Of a stretch of DNA of 64,000 bases, positions 1 through 12,599 are shown in pieces. The DNA comes from Cyanophora paradoxa (taxonomy: Eukaryota > Glaucocystophyceae > Cyanophorales > Cyanophoraceae): positions 1-64,000 of the forward strand of contig QPMI01000564.1 of NCBI GenBank assembly GCA_004431415.1, in the 5' to 3' direction. Position 1 is the first letter of the stretch, and each line of letters starts with the position of its first letter. Made by a program: the position numbers and the translations under genes. The notes below the pieces were generated by a model. That model was not told the origin of the DNA, did no database searches, and was given only the letters and a program-made list of their open reading frames with translations.

Positions 1-623
1 CACGGGCGCTCCAGGCCCTGAGGCCCCGCGACCGCTTCCGCGGTCTTATGCGGCCCACACGCCTCCGCGCGGCGCGCTTCCGCGCCTAACCTGCTTGCAC
101 AGGGCAGGACGGTGGTGGGCTCGCTTTCGGTGCCCACCGGCTGGGATGGTTGTAGATTCCGCCGCGGCCCCGAGGTCCGTAACGGCCTCGCGCAACTTCA
201 CGCCGACGCGCAGTGCGACCGCCTTGCCCGCCCTCCACCCGTAGCGCGCCCCTGGCCCGCACCGCCCAGCATGACTTGTCGGCGGCGGAGATCTGGCGGC
301 GCCATTATCCAGCACCGCCCCGGTTCGTCGACTGCCCCATAGGGGTACGGCGAGACCTCCCCCCAGCCTTCTGGGCCGGCTCGTTACCTCGGGCTTCGTG
401 GCCCGCCCCGGCCCTATGTTTGTTTGTCCGAATTCACGCTCTCTGCCCGTTCCTCCTACAGCGCAGTGCGCTGGGAGAGGGAGGCCTAGCGTCTAGGACA
501 CGTGGGGTGGCAGGGAAGGAGGAAGGAGAGGGGGGGAAGGGGGAGGGCGAAACAACCTTCGCCCTCTTGCTCACTTTGTTCCTATGTATGCTATTCTGGC
601 TGGCTGTGACCTGACTCTTGTTT
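1..623. other. GC-rich unique sequence, no supported gene
   Basis: Very GC-rich DNA at the start of the window. Short open frames occur on both strands but none shows a recognisable motif, a conserved partner elsewhere in the window or a convincing start context, so I read them as chance frames. A purine-rich GGA/GGG tract lies around 505-550. I see no RNA gene or regulatory signal. Confidence 0.5.
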
Positions 624-1174
624 GGTAGGGGGTACTGCATTCGTGCTGCGTTCGCTACGCTCACCCCCGCGGCCTCCGGCGCGGTACCCGGCTTCGGATC
701 CCCGAACCCGGAAGAAACGCGTACCCCTCCCCGGGGTACGCCGTTCGCCCCAACCGGCCCCACAAGGCGCGGCCCGAGGCCGAACGCGTACCCCGGAGAG
801 GGGTACGCGTCAGAGCGGCCCCGATCAAGTGTACCCCCGAGCGGGGTACCCGATCGGTCCGCGACGGCCCCGAGCGGAGTACCCCGAGCGGGGTACACCG
901 TCTCGGCCCGCAACGGCCCTCACCGGGGTACAGGCGCCTAGCGCGCTTACCCGGAGAGTTCTTGTTCCGGAACTCGCAGGGCGAGGCCGGAATGGCATAC
1001 GGCGATCCGCCTGGTCGGTCGCCAACGTATTATGATACGTGGTTCCCGGGAAAGCAGCCATATAGAGCTGCCGTACCTCAGGGCCCAACCGATGCGCTAT
1101 CCGTGCATCTAGCTAAGTAGTGCCAGGCGTAAGATAGCTAGGTCTTCTGCATTCGAATGAAGCGAGGCGTAAAT
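624..1174 (+). repeat. Long direct repeat, copy 1 of 2
   Basis: This ~550-bp block recurs at 2139-2699 in the same orientation (offset 1515 bp at the left edge, 1525 at the right). It begins with GGTAGGGGGTACTGCATTCG and ends in GAAGCGAGGCGTAAAT. It carries many short inverted pairs built around GTACCCC/GGGGTAC. Nearly every visible difference from copy 2 is a single base missing here inside a run of identical bases, for example GAAACGCGTACC here against GAAACCGCGTACC in copy 2. No coding function is apparent. Confidence 0.85.
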
Positions 1175-2138
1175 CGGGATTTGCGCTCTCAATGCGTAAA
1201 TCGAGTTTTGCGCCGACGGAATGCGAACAAAGAAGACCGTAGCCGAGCGCCAGGCACGAAAGAGCTGAGCGACTCGCTAGCCGCGGAGCGGCGCGAGGCG
1301 AGCACGGGATAAGCAGCAGGCTGCAGCAAGCGTCCCGCAAGGGACTAGCTGAGCTAGCCGTTGGGCCGAGCCGGCGGGCTTGAAGCCGCCGAGCTCCGGG
1401 GGGTACGCTGATTCGGGGTTTCCCTGCACGCCCAGCTTCGCTCGTGGCCGCCCCAGGCCACGAAGCGACCAGCGGCGAAGCGAAATCGCTCCCGCCCACC
1501 TCCCCGCGATTTTCCCTCTGGGGCGCCGAACCTCGCTACCCAGCGAGCCCCGACGCCGCGAAAAGTTCGCGCAAAGAGGCAATGCATACGGCGACCAGCG
1601 CCAGCGTTCGCCGAGGGTTTTATAATACGTGGTTCCTTGTCGTCTCCTGCGCACGCGGTTCCGGATGTTACTCCCGCTCGGTGCCGGCCACCAGCACGGA
1701 CATGATCGTGCACAGCTGATTCGTGGTGATTTCCGATGGTTCCGTCGAAGATTCGGGCACGAACCGCGCCGACCCGGTGTACCGGTCGTCAGTCGTGTTT
1801 TTCACGCGCGCCGCTGGACCCACTGGTGCCGGGCCGGGTCCAGCACGCCCCCAAGAAACAGTCGCGCGGCTTCGTGGAGAATCTCGAGTTTTTCCCCGCC
1901 TGGTTTACCCTGCTATTCCTCTGGACCCGCGGGCGCCGAGCCGCGGTCCAGCGTGCATTACCGTTACGCGGTTTTTCCCGCGGTAACTTGCCGGTTTTTC
2001 GAGTCTGCCGCCCCGGCGCGGGGGGAGACTTCGCGCATGAATTCGGAATCCTATTGGTCTTGATGAGCCTCGGTTGTCGTACGTGTACGACCCCTTGGTC
2101 TCATGGTCGTCCGCGGACGACGGGCACGCTACGCGTGT
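1175..2138. other. GC-rich unique spacer between the two direct repeats
   Basis: Unique GC-rich DNA between the two copies of the direct repeat. The short string ATACGTGGTTCC also appears near 1625, matching ATACGTGGTTCC inside both repeat copies (near 1036 and 2560), so part of this stretch may be an older diverged relative of the repeat. Open frames on both strands have no recognisable domain. I see no gene. Confidence 0.4.
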
Positions 2139-2699
2139 GGTAGGGGGTACTGCATTCGTGCTGCGTTCGCTACGCTCACCCCCGCGGCCTCCGGCGGCGG
2201 TACCCGGCTTCGGATCCCCGAACCCGGAAGAAACCGCGTACCCCTCCCCGGGGTACGCCGTTCGCCCCAACCGGCCCCACAAGGCGCGGCCCGAGGCCGA
2301 ACGCGTACCCCGGAGAGGGGTACGGCGTCAGAGCGGCCCCGATCAAGTGTACCCCCGAGCGGGGTACCCCGATCGGTCCCGCGACGGCCCCGAGCGGAGT
2401 ACCCCCGAGCGGGGTACACCGTCTCGGCCCGCAACGGCCCTCACCGGGGTACAGGCGCCTAGCGCGCTTACCCCGGAGAGTTCTTGTTCCGGAACTCGCA
2501 AGGGCGAGGCCGGAATGGCATACGGCGATCCGCCCTGGTCGGTCGCCAACGTATTATGATACGTGGTTCCCGGGAAAGCAGCCATATAGAGCTGCCGTAC
2601 CTCAGGGCCCAACCGATGCGCTATCCCGTGCATCTAGCTAAGTAGTGCCAGGCGTAAGATAGCTAGGTCTTCTGCATTCGAATGAAGCGAGGCGTAAAT
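2139..2699 (+). repeat. Long direct repeat, copy 2 of 2
   Basis: Second copy of the block at 624-1174. The homopolymer runs are consistently one base longer here than in copy 1, which accounts for the ~10-bp difference in length. After the shared GAAGCGAGGCGTAAAT the two copies diverge abruptly: copy 1 continues CGGGATTTGCG and copy 2 continues TCTAGTAAACAGG. That marks the right edge of the duplication. Confidence 0.85.
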
Positions 2700-2999
2700 T
2701 CTAGTAAACAGGCTGTACCTAGCCCTGGCGCACTAGAGCCAGTCTGCCTGGCATCTGGCATGTTAATGTACCGGGCTGACTGTGATTGGGGTTTGGCGAG
2801 CCAATCATGTGCGAGGGCGGACTCGGCTGGAAATGAGTTTTTTTCTCGTCTGACCGATGCCTCCCGGTACACCCGGAACGCCGGCGAGGAGAGGGGGGGA
2901 AGAGGCGCACCCGGCTCCGCATGATAGGCGGTACTATTGTTGTTCATCAAGTAGGGCCACTGCTGGTGCCCTAACAGGGGGCGTTCCGGCCTGATATCT

Positions 3000-5900
3000 A
3001 CGGCCGCAGATGGCGCAGTCACTATATGCAGTAGGGCGGGCGGCGGAGTCGAGGCCTGCTCGCAGTCTGCAGCGGCCGGGGCCGCTGGCCTTAAAGGAGA
3101 GGGGAGCGCCGCGTCGGCGGCTGCCGCGGTGCGGGGGGGTACGACACCGCGAGGCCGGGGGGTACCCGAGAGCGATGCGGGGCGCGGGGCGGGTGCCTCA
3201 GGCGGCGGGGTCACGTCTGCAGCGGCCGGGGTCGCTGGCCTTGAGGGGGAGGGGGACGTCGCGGCGGCCGCTGCCGCGGCAGGGGGTACGACACCGCGAG
3301 AGAGGGGCCCGTGGCGGGCTCCCGGTAGGAGTGCCGCCGGGGGGGTACGCGGGGCGGGGGCGGCGAGCGGAGGGAGGGCTTCGGGCGCCGCTGACGGCGA
3401 TAGGGCGCGTCCCCGTTCGCCGATCGACGCCGAGTCCTGCTGTGGGGGTACAGCTTCCGGGGCGGGCGAGGGCTGGGGGGTACCCGAGAGCGCGACGGGG
3501 CTCGGAGCAGAAGCTTCGGGCGGCGGGGTCACGTCTGCAGCGGCCGGGGTCGCTGGCCTTGAAGGGGAGGGGGACGTCGCGGCGGCCGCTGCCGCGGCGG
3601 GGGGTATGACACCGCGAGAGGGGGGCCCGTGGCCGGCTCCCGGTAGGAGTGCCGCCGGGGGGTACGCGGGGCGGGGGCGGCGAGCGGAGGGAGGGCGTCG
3701 GGCGCCGCTGACGGCGATAAGGCGCGTCCCGTTCGCCGATCGACGCCGAGTCCTGCGGTGGGGGTACAGCTTCCGGGGCGGGCGAGGGCTGGGAGGTACC
3801 CGAGAGCGCGACGGGGCTCGGAGCAGAAGCCTCGGGCGGCGGAGTCGCGTCTGCAGCGGCCGGGGCCACTGGCCTAGAAGGAGAGGGGGCGCCGCGGCGG
3901 CCGCCGCCGCGGCGGCCGCCGTCGCGGCGGGGGGTACGACACCGCAAGAGGGACGTCGTGGCGGGCTCCCGGCAGGAGTGCCACCGGGGGGTACGCAGGG
4001 CGGGGGCGGCGAGCGGAGGGAAAACAAGAGCGGCGACGGGCGCCGTTGGCAGCGCCAGAGCACGTCTCACATCGCCGATCACCGCCGAGTGCTGCGGCGG
4101 CGTGTAGCTTCCGGGGCGAGCGAGGGCCGGGGGTACCCGAGAGCGATGCGGGGCGCGGGCGGGTGCCTCAGGCGGCGGGGTCACGTCTGCAGCGGCCGGG
4201 TCGCTGGCCTTGAAGGGGAGGGGGACTTCGCGGCGGCCGCTGCCGCGGGGGGGGTGCGACACCGCGAGAGGGGCCCGTGGCGGGCTCCGGGAAGGAGCGC
4301 CGCCGGGGGGTACGCAGGCGGGGGCGGCGAGCGGGGGCGGGCGTCGGGCGCCGCTGGCGGCGATAGGGCGCGTCTCCGTTCGCCGATCGACGCCGAGTCC
4401 TGCTGTGGGAGTACAGCTTCCGGGGCGGGCGAGAGCTGGGGGGTACCCGAGAGCGCGACGAGGCTCAGAGCAGAAGCCTCGGGCGGCGGAGTCGCGTCTG
4501 CAGCGGCCGGGGTCGCTGGCCTTGAAGGGGAGGGGGACGTCGCGGCGGCCGCTGCCGCGGCGGGGGGTATGACACCGCGAGAGGGGGGCCCGTGGCGGGC
4601 TCCCGGTAGGAGTGCCGCCGGGGGGGGTACGCGGGGCGGGGGCGGCGAGCGGAGGGAGGGCTTCGGGCGCCGCTGACGGCGATAGGGCGCGTCCCCGTTC
4701 GCCGATCGACGCCGAGTCCTGCGGTGGGGGTACAGCTTCCGGGGCGGGCGAGGGCTGGGAGGTACCCGAGAGCGCGACGGGGCTCGGAGCAGAAGCCTCG
4801 GGCGGCGGAGTCGCGTCTGCAGCGGCCGGGCCACTGGCCTAGAAGGAGAGGGGGCGCCGCGGCGGCCGCCGCCGCGGCGGCCACCGTCGCCGCGGGGGTA
4901 TGACACCGCGAGAGGGGACGTCGTGGCGGGCTCCCGGCAGGAGTGCCACCGGGGGGGTACGCAGGGCGGGGGCGGCGAGCGGAGGGAAAACAAGAGCGGC
5001 GACGGGCGCCGTTGGCAGCGCCAGAGCACGTCTCACATCGCCGATCACCGCCGAGTGCTGCGGCGGGCGTGTAGCTTCCGGGGCGAGCGAGGGCCGGGGG
5101 GTACCCAAGAGCGATGCGGGGCGCAGGGCGGGTGCCTCAGGCGGCGGGGTCACGTCTGCAGCGGCCGGGGTCGCTGGCCTTGAAGGGGAGGGGGACTTCG
5201 CGGCGGCCGCTGCCGCGGCGGGGGGTGCGACACCGCGAGAGGGGGCCCCGTGGCGGGCTCCAGGAAGGAGCGCCGCCGGGGGGGTACGCAGGGCGGGGGC
5301 GGCGAGCGGGGGGCGGGCGTCGGGCGCCGCTGGCGGCGATAGGGCGCGTCTCCGTTCGCCGATCGACGCCGAGTCCTGCTGTGGGAGTACAGCTTCCGGG
5401 CGGGCGAGAGCTGGGGGTACCCGAGAGCGCGACGAGGCTCAGAGCAGAAGCCTCGGGCGGCGGAGTCGCGTCTGCAGCGGCCGGGGCCACTGGCCTAGAA
5501 GGAGAGGGGGCGCCGCGGCGGCCGCCGCCGCGGCGGCCGCCGTCGCGGCGGGGGTACGACACCGCAAGAGGGGGCGTTGTGGCAGTCTCATGGCAGGAGT
5601 GCCGCCGGGGGGTACGCGGGCGGGGCGGCGAGCGGAGGGAGGGCGTCGGGCGCCGCTGACGGCGATAGGGCGCGTCTCCGTTCGCCGATCGACGCCGAGT
5701 CCTGCGGCGGGGATACAGCTTTCGGGGCGGGCGAGGGCTGGGGGGTACCCGAGAGCGCGACGGGGCTCGGAGCAGAAGCCTCGGGCGGCGGAGTCGTGTC
5801 TGCAACGGCCGGGGCCACTGGCCTAGAGGGAGAGGGGGGCGCCGCGGCGGCCGCCGTCGCGGCGGGGGGTACGACACTGCAAGAGGGGACGTCGTGGCAG

Positions 5901-8900
5901 TCTCCAGGAAGGAGCGCCGCCGGGGGGGTACGCGGGGCGGGGGCGGCGAGCGGAGGGCGGGCGTCGGGCGCCGCTGACGGCGATAGGGCGCGTCTCCGTT
6001 CGCCGATCGACGCCGAGTCCTGCGGTGGGGGTACAGCTTCCGGGGCGGGCGAGGGCTGGGAAATACCCGAGAGCGCGACGGGGCTCGGAGCAGAAGCCTC
6101 GGGCGGCGGAGTCGCGTCTGCAGCGGCCGGGGTCGCTGGCCTTGAAGGGGAGGGGGACGTCGCGGCGGCCGCTGCCGCGGCGGGGGGTATGACACCGCGA
6201 GAGGGGGGCCCGTGGCGGGCTCCCGGTAGGAGTGCCGCCGGGGGGGGTACGCGGGGCGGGGGCGGCGAGCGGAGGGAGGGCGTCGGGCGCCGCTGACGGC
6301 GATAGGGCGCGTCCCCGTTCGCCGATCGACGCCGAGTCCTGCGGTGGGGGTACAGCTTCCGGGGCGGGCGAGGGCTGGGAGGTACCCGAGAGCGCGACGG
6401 GGCTCGGAGCAGAAGCCTCGGGCGGCGGAGTCGCGTCTGCAGCGGCCGGGGCCACTGGCCTAGAAGGAGAGGGGGGCGCCGCGGCGGCCGCCGCCGCGGC
6501 GGCCACCGTCGCCGCGGGGGGTATGACACCGCGAGAGGGGACGTCGTGGCGGGCTCCCGGCAGGAGTGCCACCGGGGGGGTACGCAGGGCGGGGGCGGTG
6601 AGCGGAGGGAAAACAAGAGCGGCGACGGGCGCCGTTGGCAGCGCCAGAGCACGTCTCACATCGCCGATCACCGCCGAGTGCTGCGGCGGGCGTGTAGCTT
6701 CCGGGGCGAGCGAGGGCCGGGGGGTACCCGAGAGCGATGCGGGGCGCGGGGCGGGTGCCTCAGGCGGCGGGGTCACGTCTGCAGCGGCCGGGGTCGCTGG
6801 CCTTGAAGGGGAGGGGGACTTCGCGGCGGCCGCTGCCGCGGCGGGGGGTGCGACACCGCGAGAGGGGGCCCCGTGGCGGGCTCCGGGAAGGAGCGCCGCC
6901 GGGGGGGTACGCAGGGCGGGGGCGGCGAGCGGGGGGCGGGCGTCGGGCGCCGCTGGCGGCGATAGGGCGCGTCTCCGTTCGCCGATCGACGCCGAGTCCT
7001 GCTGTGGGAGTACAGCTTCCGGGGCGGGCGAGAGCTGGGGGGTACCCGAGAGCGCGACGGGGCTCGGAGCAGAAGCTTCGGGCGGCGGGGTCACGTCTGC
7101 AGCGGCCGGGGTCGCTGGCCTTGAAGGGGAGGGGGACGTCGCGGCGGCCGCCGCCGCGGCGGCCGCCGTTGCGGCGGGGGGTACGACACCGCAAGAGGGG
7201 GCGTTGTGGCAGTCTCATGGCAGGAGTGCCGCCGGGGGGGTACGCGGGGCGGGGGCGGCGAGCGGAGGGAGGGCGTCGGGCGCCGCTGACGGCGATAGGG
7301 CGCGTCTCCGTTCGCCGATCGACGCCGAGTCCTGCGGCGGGGATACAGCTTTCGGGGCGGGCGAGGGCTGGGGGGTACCCGAGAGCGCGACGGGGCTCGG
7401 AGCAGAAGCCTCGGGCGGCGGAGTCGCGTCTGCAGCGGCCGGGGTCGCTGGCCTTGAAGGGGAGGGGGACGTCGCGGTGGCCGCTGCCGCGGCGGGGGGT
7501 ATGACACCGCGAGAGGGGGGCCCGTGGCGGGCTCCCGGTAGGAGTGCCGCCGGGGGGGGTACGCGGGGCGGGGGCGGCGAGCGGAGGAGGGCGGCGGGCG
7601 CCGCTGACGGCGATAGGGCGCGTCCCCGTTCGCCGATCGACGCCGAGTCCTGCGGTGGGGGTACAGCTTCCGGGCGGGCGAGGGCTGGGAGGTACCCGAG
7701 AGCGCGACGGGGCTCGGAGCAGAAGCCTCGGGCGGCGGAGTCGCGTCTGCAGCGGCCGGGGCCACTGGCCTAGAAGGAGAGGGGGGCGCCGCGGCGGCCG
7801 CCGCCGCGGCGGCCACCGTCGCCGCGGGGGGTATGACACCGCGAGAGGGGACGTCGTGGCGGGCTCCCGGCAGGAGTGCCACCGGGGGGGTACGCAGGGC
7901 GGGGGCGGCGAGCGGAGGGAAAACAAGAGCGGCGACGGGCGCCGTTGGCAGCGCCAGAGCACGTCTCACATCGCCGATCACCGCCGAGTGCTGCGGCGGG
8001 CGTGTAGCTTCCGGGGCGAGCGAGGGCCGGGGGGTACCCGAGAGCGATGCGGGGCGCGGGGCGGGTGCCTCAGGCGGCGGGGTCACGTCTGCAGCGGCCG
8101 GGGTCGCTGGCCTTGAAGGGGAGGGGGACTTCGCGGCGGCCGCTGCCGCGGCGGGGGGTGCGACACCGCGAGAGGGGGCCCCGTGGCGGGCTCCGGGAAG
8201 GAGCGCCGCCGGGGGGGTACGCAGGGCGGGGGCGGCGAGCGGGGGGCGGGCGTCGGGCGCCGCTGGCGGCGATAGGGCGCGTCTCCATTCGCCGATCGAC
8301 GCCGAGTCCTGCTGTGGGAGTACAGCTTCCGGGGCGGGCGAGAGCTGGGGGGTACCCGAGAGCGCGACGAGGCTCAGAGCAGAAGCCTCGGGCGGCGGAG
8401 TCGCGTCTGCAGCGGCCGGGGCCACTGGCCTAGAAGGAGAGGGGGGCGCCGCGGCGGCCGCCGCCGCGGCGGCCGCCGTCGCGGCGGGGGGTACGACACC
8501 GCAAGAGGGGGCGTTGTGGCAGTCTCATGGCAGGAGTGCCGCCGGGGGGGTACGCGGGGCGGGGGCGGCGAGCGGAGGGAGGGCGTCGGGCGCCGCTGAC
8601 GGCGATAGGGCGCGTCTCCGTTCGCCGATCGACGCCGAGTCCTGCGGCGGGGATACAGCTTTCGGGGCGGGCGAGGGCTGGGGGGTACCCGAGAGCGCGA
8701 CGGGGCTCGGAGCAGAAGCCTCGGGCGGCGGAGTCGCGTCTGCAACGGCCGGGGCCACTGGCCTAGAGGGAGAGGGGGGCGCCGCGGCGGCCGCCGTCGC
8801 GGCGGGGGGTACGACACTGCAAGAGGGGACGTCGTGGCAGTCTCCAGGAAGGAGCGCCGCCGGGGGGGTACGCGGGGCGGGGGCGGCGAGCGGAGGGCGG

Positions 8901-11900
8901 GCGTCGGGCGCCGCTGACGGCGATAGGGCGCGTCTCCGTTCGCCGATCGACGCCGAGTCCTGCGGTGGGGGTACAGCTTCCGGGGCGGGCGAGGGCTGGG
9001 AAATACCCGAGAGCGCGACGGGGCTCGGAGCAGAAGCCTCGGGCGGCGGAGTCGCGTCTGCAGCGGCCGGGGTCGCTGGCCTTGAAGGGGAGGGGGACGT
9101 CGCGGCGGCCGCTGCCGCGGCGGGGGGTATGACACCGCGAGAGGGGGGCCCGTGGCGGGCTCCCGGTAGGAGTGCCGCCGGGGGGGGTACGCGGGGCGGG
9201 GGCGGCGAGCGGAGGGAGGGCGTCGGGCGCCGCTGACGGCGATAGGGCGCGTCCCCGTTCGCCGATCGACGCCGAGTCCTGCGGTGGGGGTACAGCTTCC
9301 GGGGCGGGCGAGGGCTGGGAGGTACCCGAGAGCGCGACGGGGCTCAGAGCAGAAGCCTCGGGCGGCGGAGTCGCGTCTGCAGCGGCCGGGGCCACTGGCC
9401 TAGAAGGAGAGGGGGGCGCCGCGGCGGCCGCCGCCGCGGCGGCCACCGTCGCCGCGGGGGGTATGACACCGCGAGAGGGGACGTCGTGGCGGGCTCCCGG
9501 CAGGAGTGCCACCGGGGGGGTACGCAGGGCGGGGGCGGTGAGCGGAGGGAAAACAAGAGCGGCGACGGGCGCCGTTGGCAGCGCCAGAGCACGTCTCACA
9601 TCGCCGATCACCGCCGAGTGCTGCGGCGGGCGTGTAGCTTCCGGGGCGAGCGAGGGCCGGGGGGTACCCGAGAGCGATGCGGGGCGCGGGGCGGGTGCCT
9701 CAGGCGGCGGGGTCACGTCTGCAGCGGCCGGGGTCGCTGGCCTTGAAGGGGAGGGGGACTTCGCGGCGGCCGCTGCCGCGGCGGGGGGTACGACACCGCA
9801 AGAGGGGGCGTTGTGGCAGTCTCATGGCAGGAGTGCCGCCGGGGGGGTACGCGGGGCGGGGGCGGCGAGCGGAGGGAGGGCGTCGGGCGCCGCTGACGGC
9901 GATAGGGCGCGTCTCCGTTCGCCGATCGACGCCGAGTCCTGCGGCGGGGATACAGCTTTCGGGGCGGGCGAGGGCTGGGGGGTACCCGAGAGCGCGACGG
10001 GGCTCGGAGCAGAAGCTTCGGGCGGCGGAGTCGTGTCTGCAACGGCCGGGGCCACTGGCCTAGAGGGAGAGGGGGGCGCCGCGGCGGCCGCCGCCGCGGC
10101 GGCCGCCGTTGCGGCGGGGGGTACGACACCGCAAGAGGGGGCGTTGTGGCAGTCTCATGGCAGGAGTGCCGCCGGGGGGGTACGCGGGGCGGGGGCGGCG
10201 AGCGGAGGGAGGGCGTCGGGCGCCGCTGACGGCGATAGGGCGCGTCTCCGTTCGCCGATCGACGCCGAGTCCTGCGGCGGGGATACAGCTTTCGGGGCGG
10301 GCGAGGGCTGGGGGGTACCCGAGAGCGCGACGGGGCTCGGAGCAGAAGCCTCGGGCGGCGGAGTCGCGTCTGCAGCGGCCGGGGTCGCTGGCCTTGAAGG
10401 GGAGGGGGACGTCGCGGCGGCCGCTGCCGCGGCGGGGGGTATGACACCGCGAGAGGGGGGCCCGTGGCGGGCTCCCGGTAGGAGTGCCGCCGGGGGGGGT
10501 ACGCGGGGCGGGGGCGGCGAGCGGAGGGAGGGCGTCGGGCGCCGCTGACGGCGATAGGGCGCGTCCCCGTTCGCCGATCGACGCCGAGTCCTGCGGTGGG
10601 GGTACAGCTTCCGGGGCGGGCGAGGGCTGGGAGGTACCCGAGAGCGCGACGGGGCTCGGAGCAGAAGCCTCGGGCGGCGGAGTCGCGTCTGCAGCGGCCG
10701 GGGCCACTGGCCTAGAAGGAGAGGGGGGCGCCGCGGCGGCCGCCGCCGCGGCGGCCACCGTCGCCGCGGGGGTATGACACCGCGAGAGGGGACGTCGTGG
10801 CGGGCTCCCGGCAGGAGTGCCACCGGGGGGTACGCAGGGCGGGGGCGGCGAGCGGAGGGAAAACAAGAGCGGCGACGGGCGCCGTTGGCAGCGCCAGAGC
10901 ACGTCTCACATCGCCGATCACCGCCGAGTGCTGCGGCGGGCGTGTAGCTTCCGGGGCGAGCGAGGGCCGGGGGGTACCCGAGAGCGATGCGGGGCGCGGG
11001 GCGGGTGCCTCAGGCGGCGGGTCACGTCTGCAGCGGCCGGGGTCGCTGGCCTTGAAGGGGAGGGGACTTCGCGGCGGCCGCTGCCGCGGCGGGGGGTGCG
11101 ACACCGCGAGAGGGGGCCCCGTGGCGGGCTCCGAGAAGGAGCGCCGCCGGGGGGGTACGCAGGGCGGGGGCGGCGAGCGGGGGGCGGGCGTCGGGCGCTG
11201 CTGGCGGCGATAGGGCGCGTCTCCGTTCGCCGATCGACGCCGAGTCCTGCTGTGGGAGTACAGCTTCCGGGGCGGGCGAGAGCTGGGGGGTACCCGAGAG
11301 CGCGACGAGGCTCAGAGCAGAAGCCTCGGGCGGCGGAGTCGCGTCTGCAGCGGCCGGGGCCACTGGCCTAGAAGGAGAGGGGGGCGCCGCGGCGGCCGCC
11401 GTCGCGGCGGGGGGTACGACACCGCAAGAGGGGGCGTCGTGGCAGTCTCCCGGCAGGAGTGCCGCCGGGGGGGTACGCGGGGCGGGGGCGGCGAGCGGAG
11501 GGAGGGCGTCGGGCGCCCCTGACGGCGATAGGGCGCGTCTCCGTTCGCCGATCGACGCCGAGTCCTGCGGTGGGGGTACAGCTTCCGGGGCGGGCGAGAG
11601 CTGGGGGGTACCCGAGAGCGCGACGGGGCTCGGAGCAGAAGCCTCGGGCGGCGGAGTCGCGTCTGCAGCGGCCGGGGCCACTGGCCTAGAAGGAGAGGGG
11701 GGCGCCGCGGCGGCCGCCGGTGCGGCGGGGGGTACGACACTGCAAGAGGGGACGTCGTGGCGGGCTCCCGGCAGGAGTGCCGCCGGGGGGGTACGCAGGG
11801 CGGGGGCGGCGAGCGGAGGGCGGGCGTCGGGCGCCGCTGGCGGCGATAGGGCGCGTCTCCGTTCGCCGATCGACGCTGAGTCCTGCGGCGGGGATACAGC

Positions 11901-12300
11901 TTCCGGGGCGGGCAAGGGCTGGGGGGTACCCGAGAGCGCGACGGGGCTCGGAGCAGAAGCCTCGGGCGGCGGAGTTGCGTCTGCAGCGGCCGGGGCCACT
12001 GGCCTAGAAGGAGAGGGGGGCGCCGCGGCGTCCGCCGTCGCGGGGGGAGGTACGACACCGCAAGAGGGGGCGTCGTGGCAGTCTTCCGGCAGGAGTGCCG
12101 CCAGGGGGGTACGCGGGGCGGGGGCGGCGAGCGGAGGGAGGGCGTTGTGCGCCGCTGACGGCGTCGGGGCACGGCTTGGATCGCTGATCGGCGCCGAGTT
12201 CTGCGGCTGGGGTACAGTTTCCGGGGCGAGCAAGGGCCGGGGGGTACCCGGGAGCGCGGCGGGGCGCGGGGCGGAGGCCTCGGACGGCGGCGTCTGCATG
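3000..12300. repeat. Tandem array of about 28 ~325-bp GC-rich monomers with a ~2.94-kb higher-order period
   Basis: The anchor GCCGAGTCCTGC (variant GCCGAGTGCTGC) recurs about 28 times from near 3430 to near 12195, giving an average spacing of ~325 bp. Each monomer carries several GGGGTAC motifs and a (CCG/GCG)n block encoding poly-Ala on either strand. A distinct monomer type containing AAAACAAGAGCGGCGACGGG sits at 4021, 4987, 6610, 7920, 9550 and 10860. The spacings alternate at about 1.62 and 1.31 kb (five then four monomers), so 4987-7920, 6610-9550 and 7920-10860 all give ~2.94 kb. That is a nine-monomer higher-order repeat, implying duplication in blocks. Monomers near 12.1-12.3 kb are diverged, as expected at an array edge. 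Many length differences are one G more or fewer in G-runs. Confidence 0.9.
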
Positions 12301-12599
12301 GGGACCGGCATGGAGCAGGGGCTTGCGCCCTCTGTGGCGTTCTGCGCAAGAAAAGCAGTCCAGGGAAGGGGCGGGGGAGGTGTGACTGGCGAGGGGGGCG
12401 GGGACAGGCCAGCGGCGATTGGGACGCCGAGCGCGAGGACAAAGCATACCACGGTGGGTGCGGAGGAGAGTTGGAGGCCCAGGAGACGTTGCCGGCCGCG
12501 CCGGGCTGAGGCTACGCCGCAAGCAACGTACTCGTAGCTGTGGTGCACGCGCGAGCGCTCGCGCGGGCGGCGGCGGCGGCGGCGTCGGCGTCGTTGACG

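Noticed and set aside
1-2700. rRNA or tRNA genes in the GC-rich left end
   Set aside because: No conserved rRNA core strings or tRNA T-loop/acceptor pattern recognised by eye.
3129-10777. Long Gly/Ala/Arg-rich plus-strand frames in the 325-bp array
   Set aside because: They mirror the opposite-strand frames and arise from GC-rich triplet-like repeats; no start context or domain. The minus frames, with a hydrophobic leader, are only slightly better supported.
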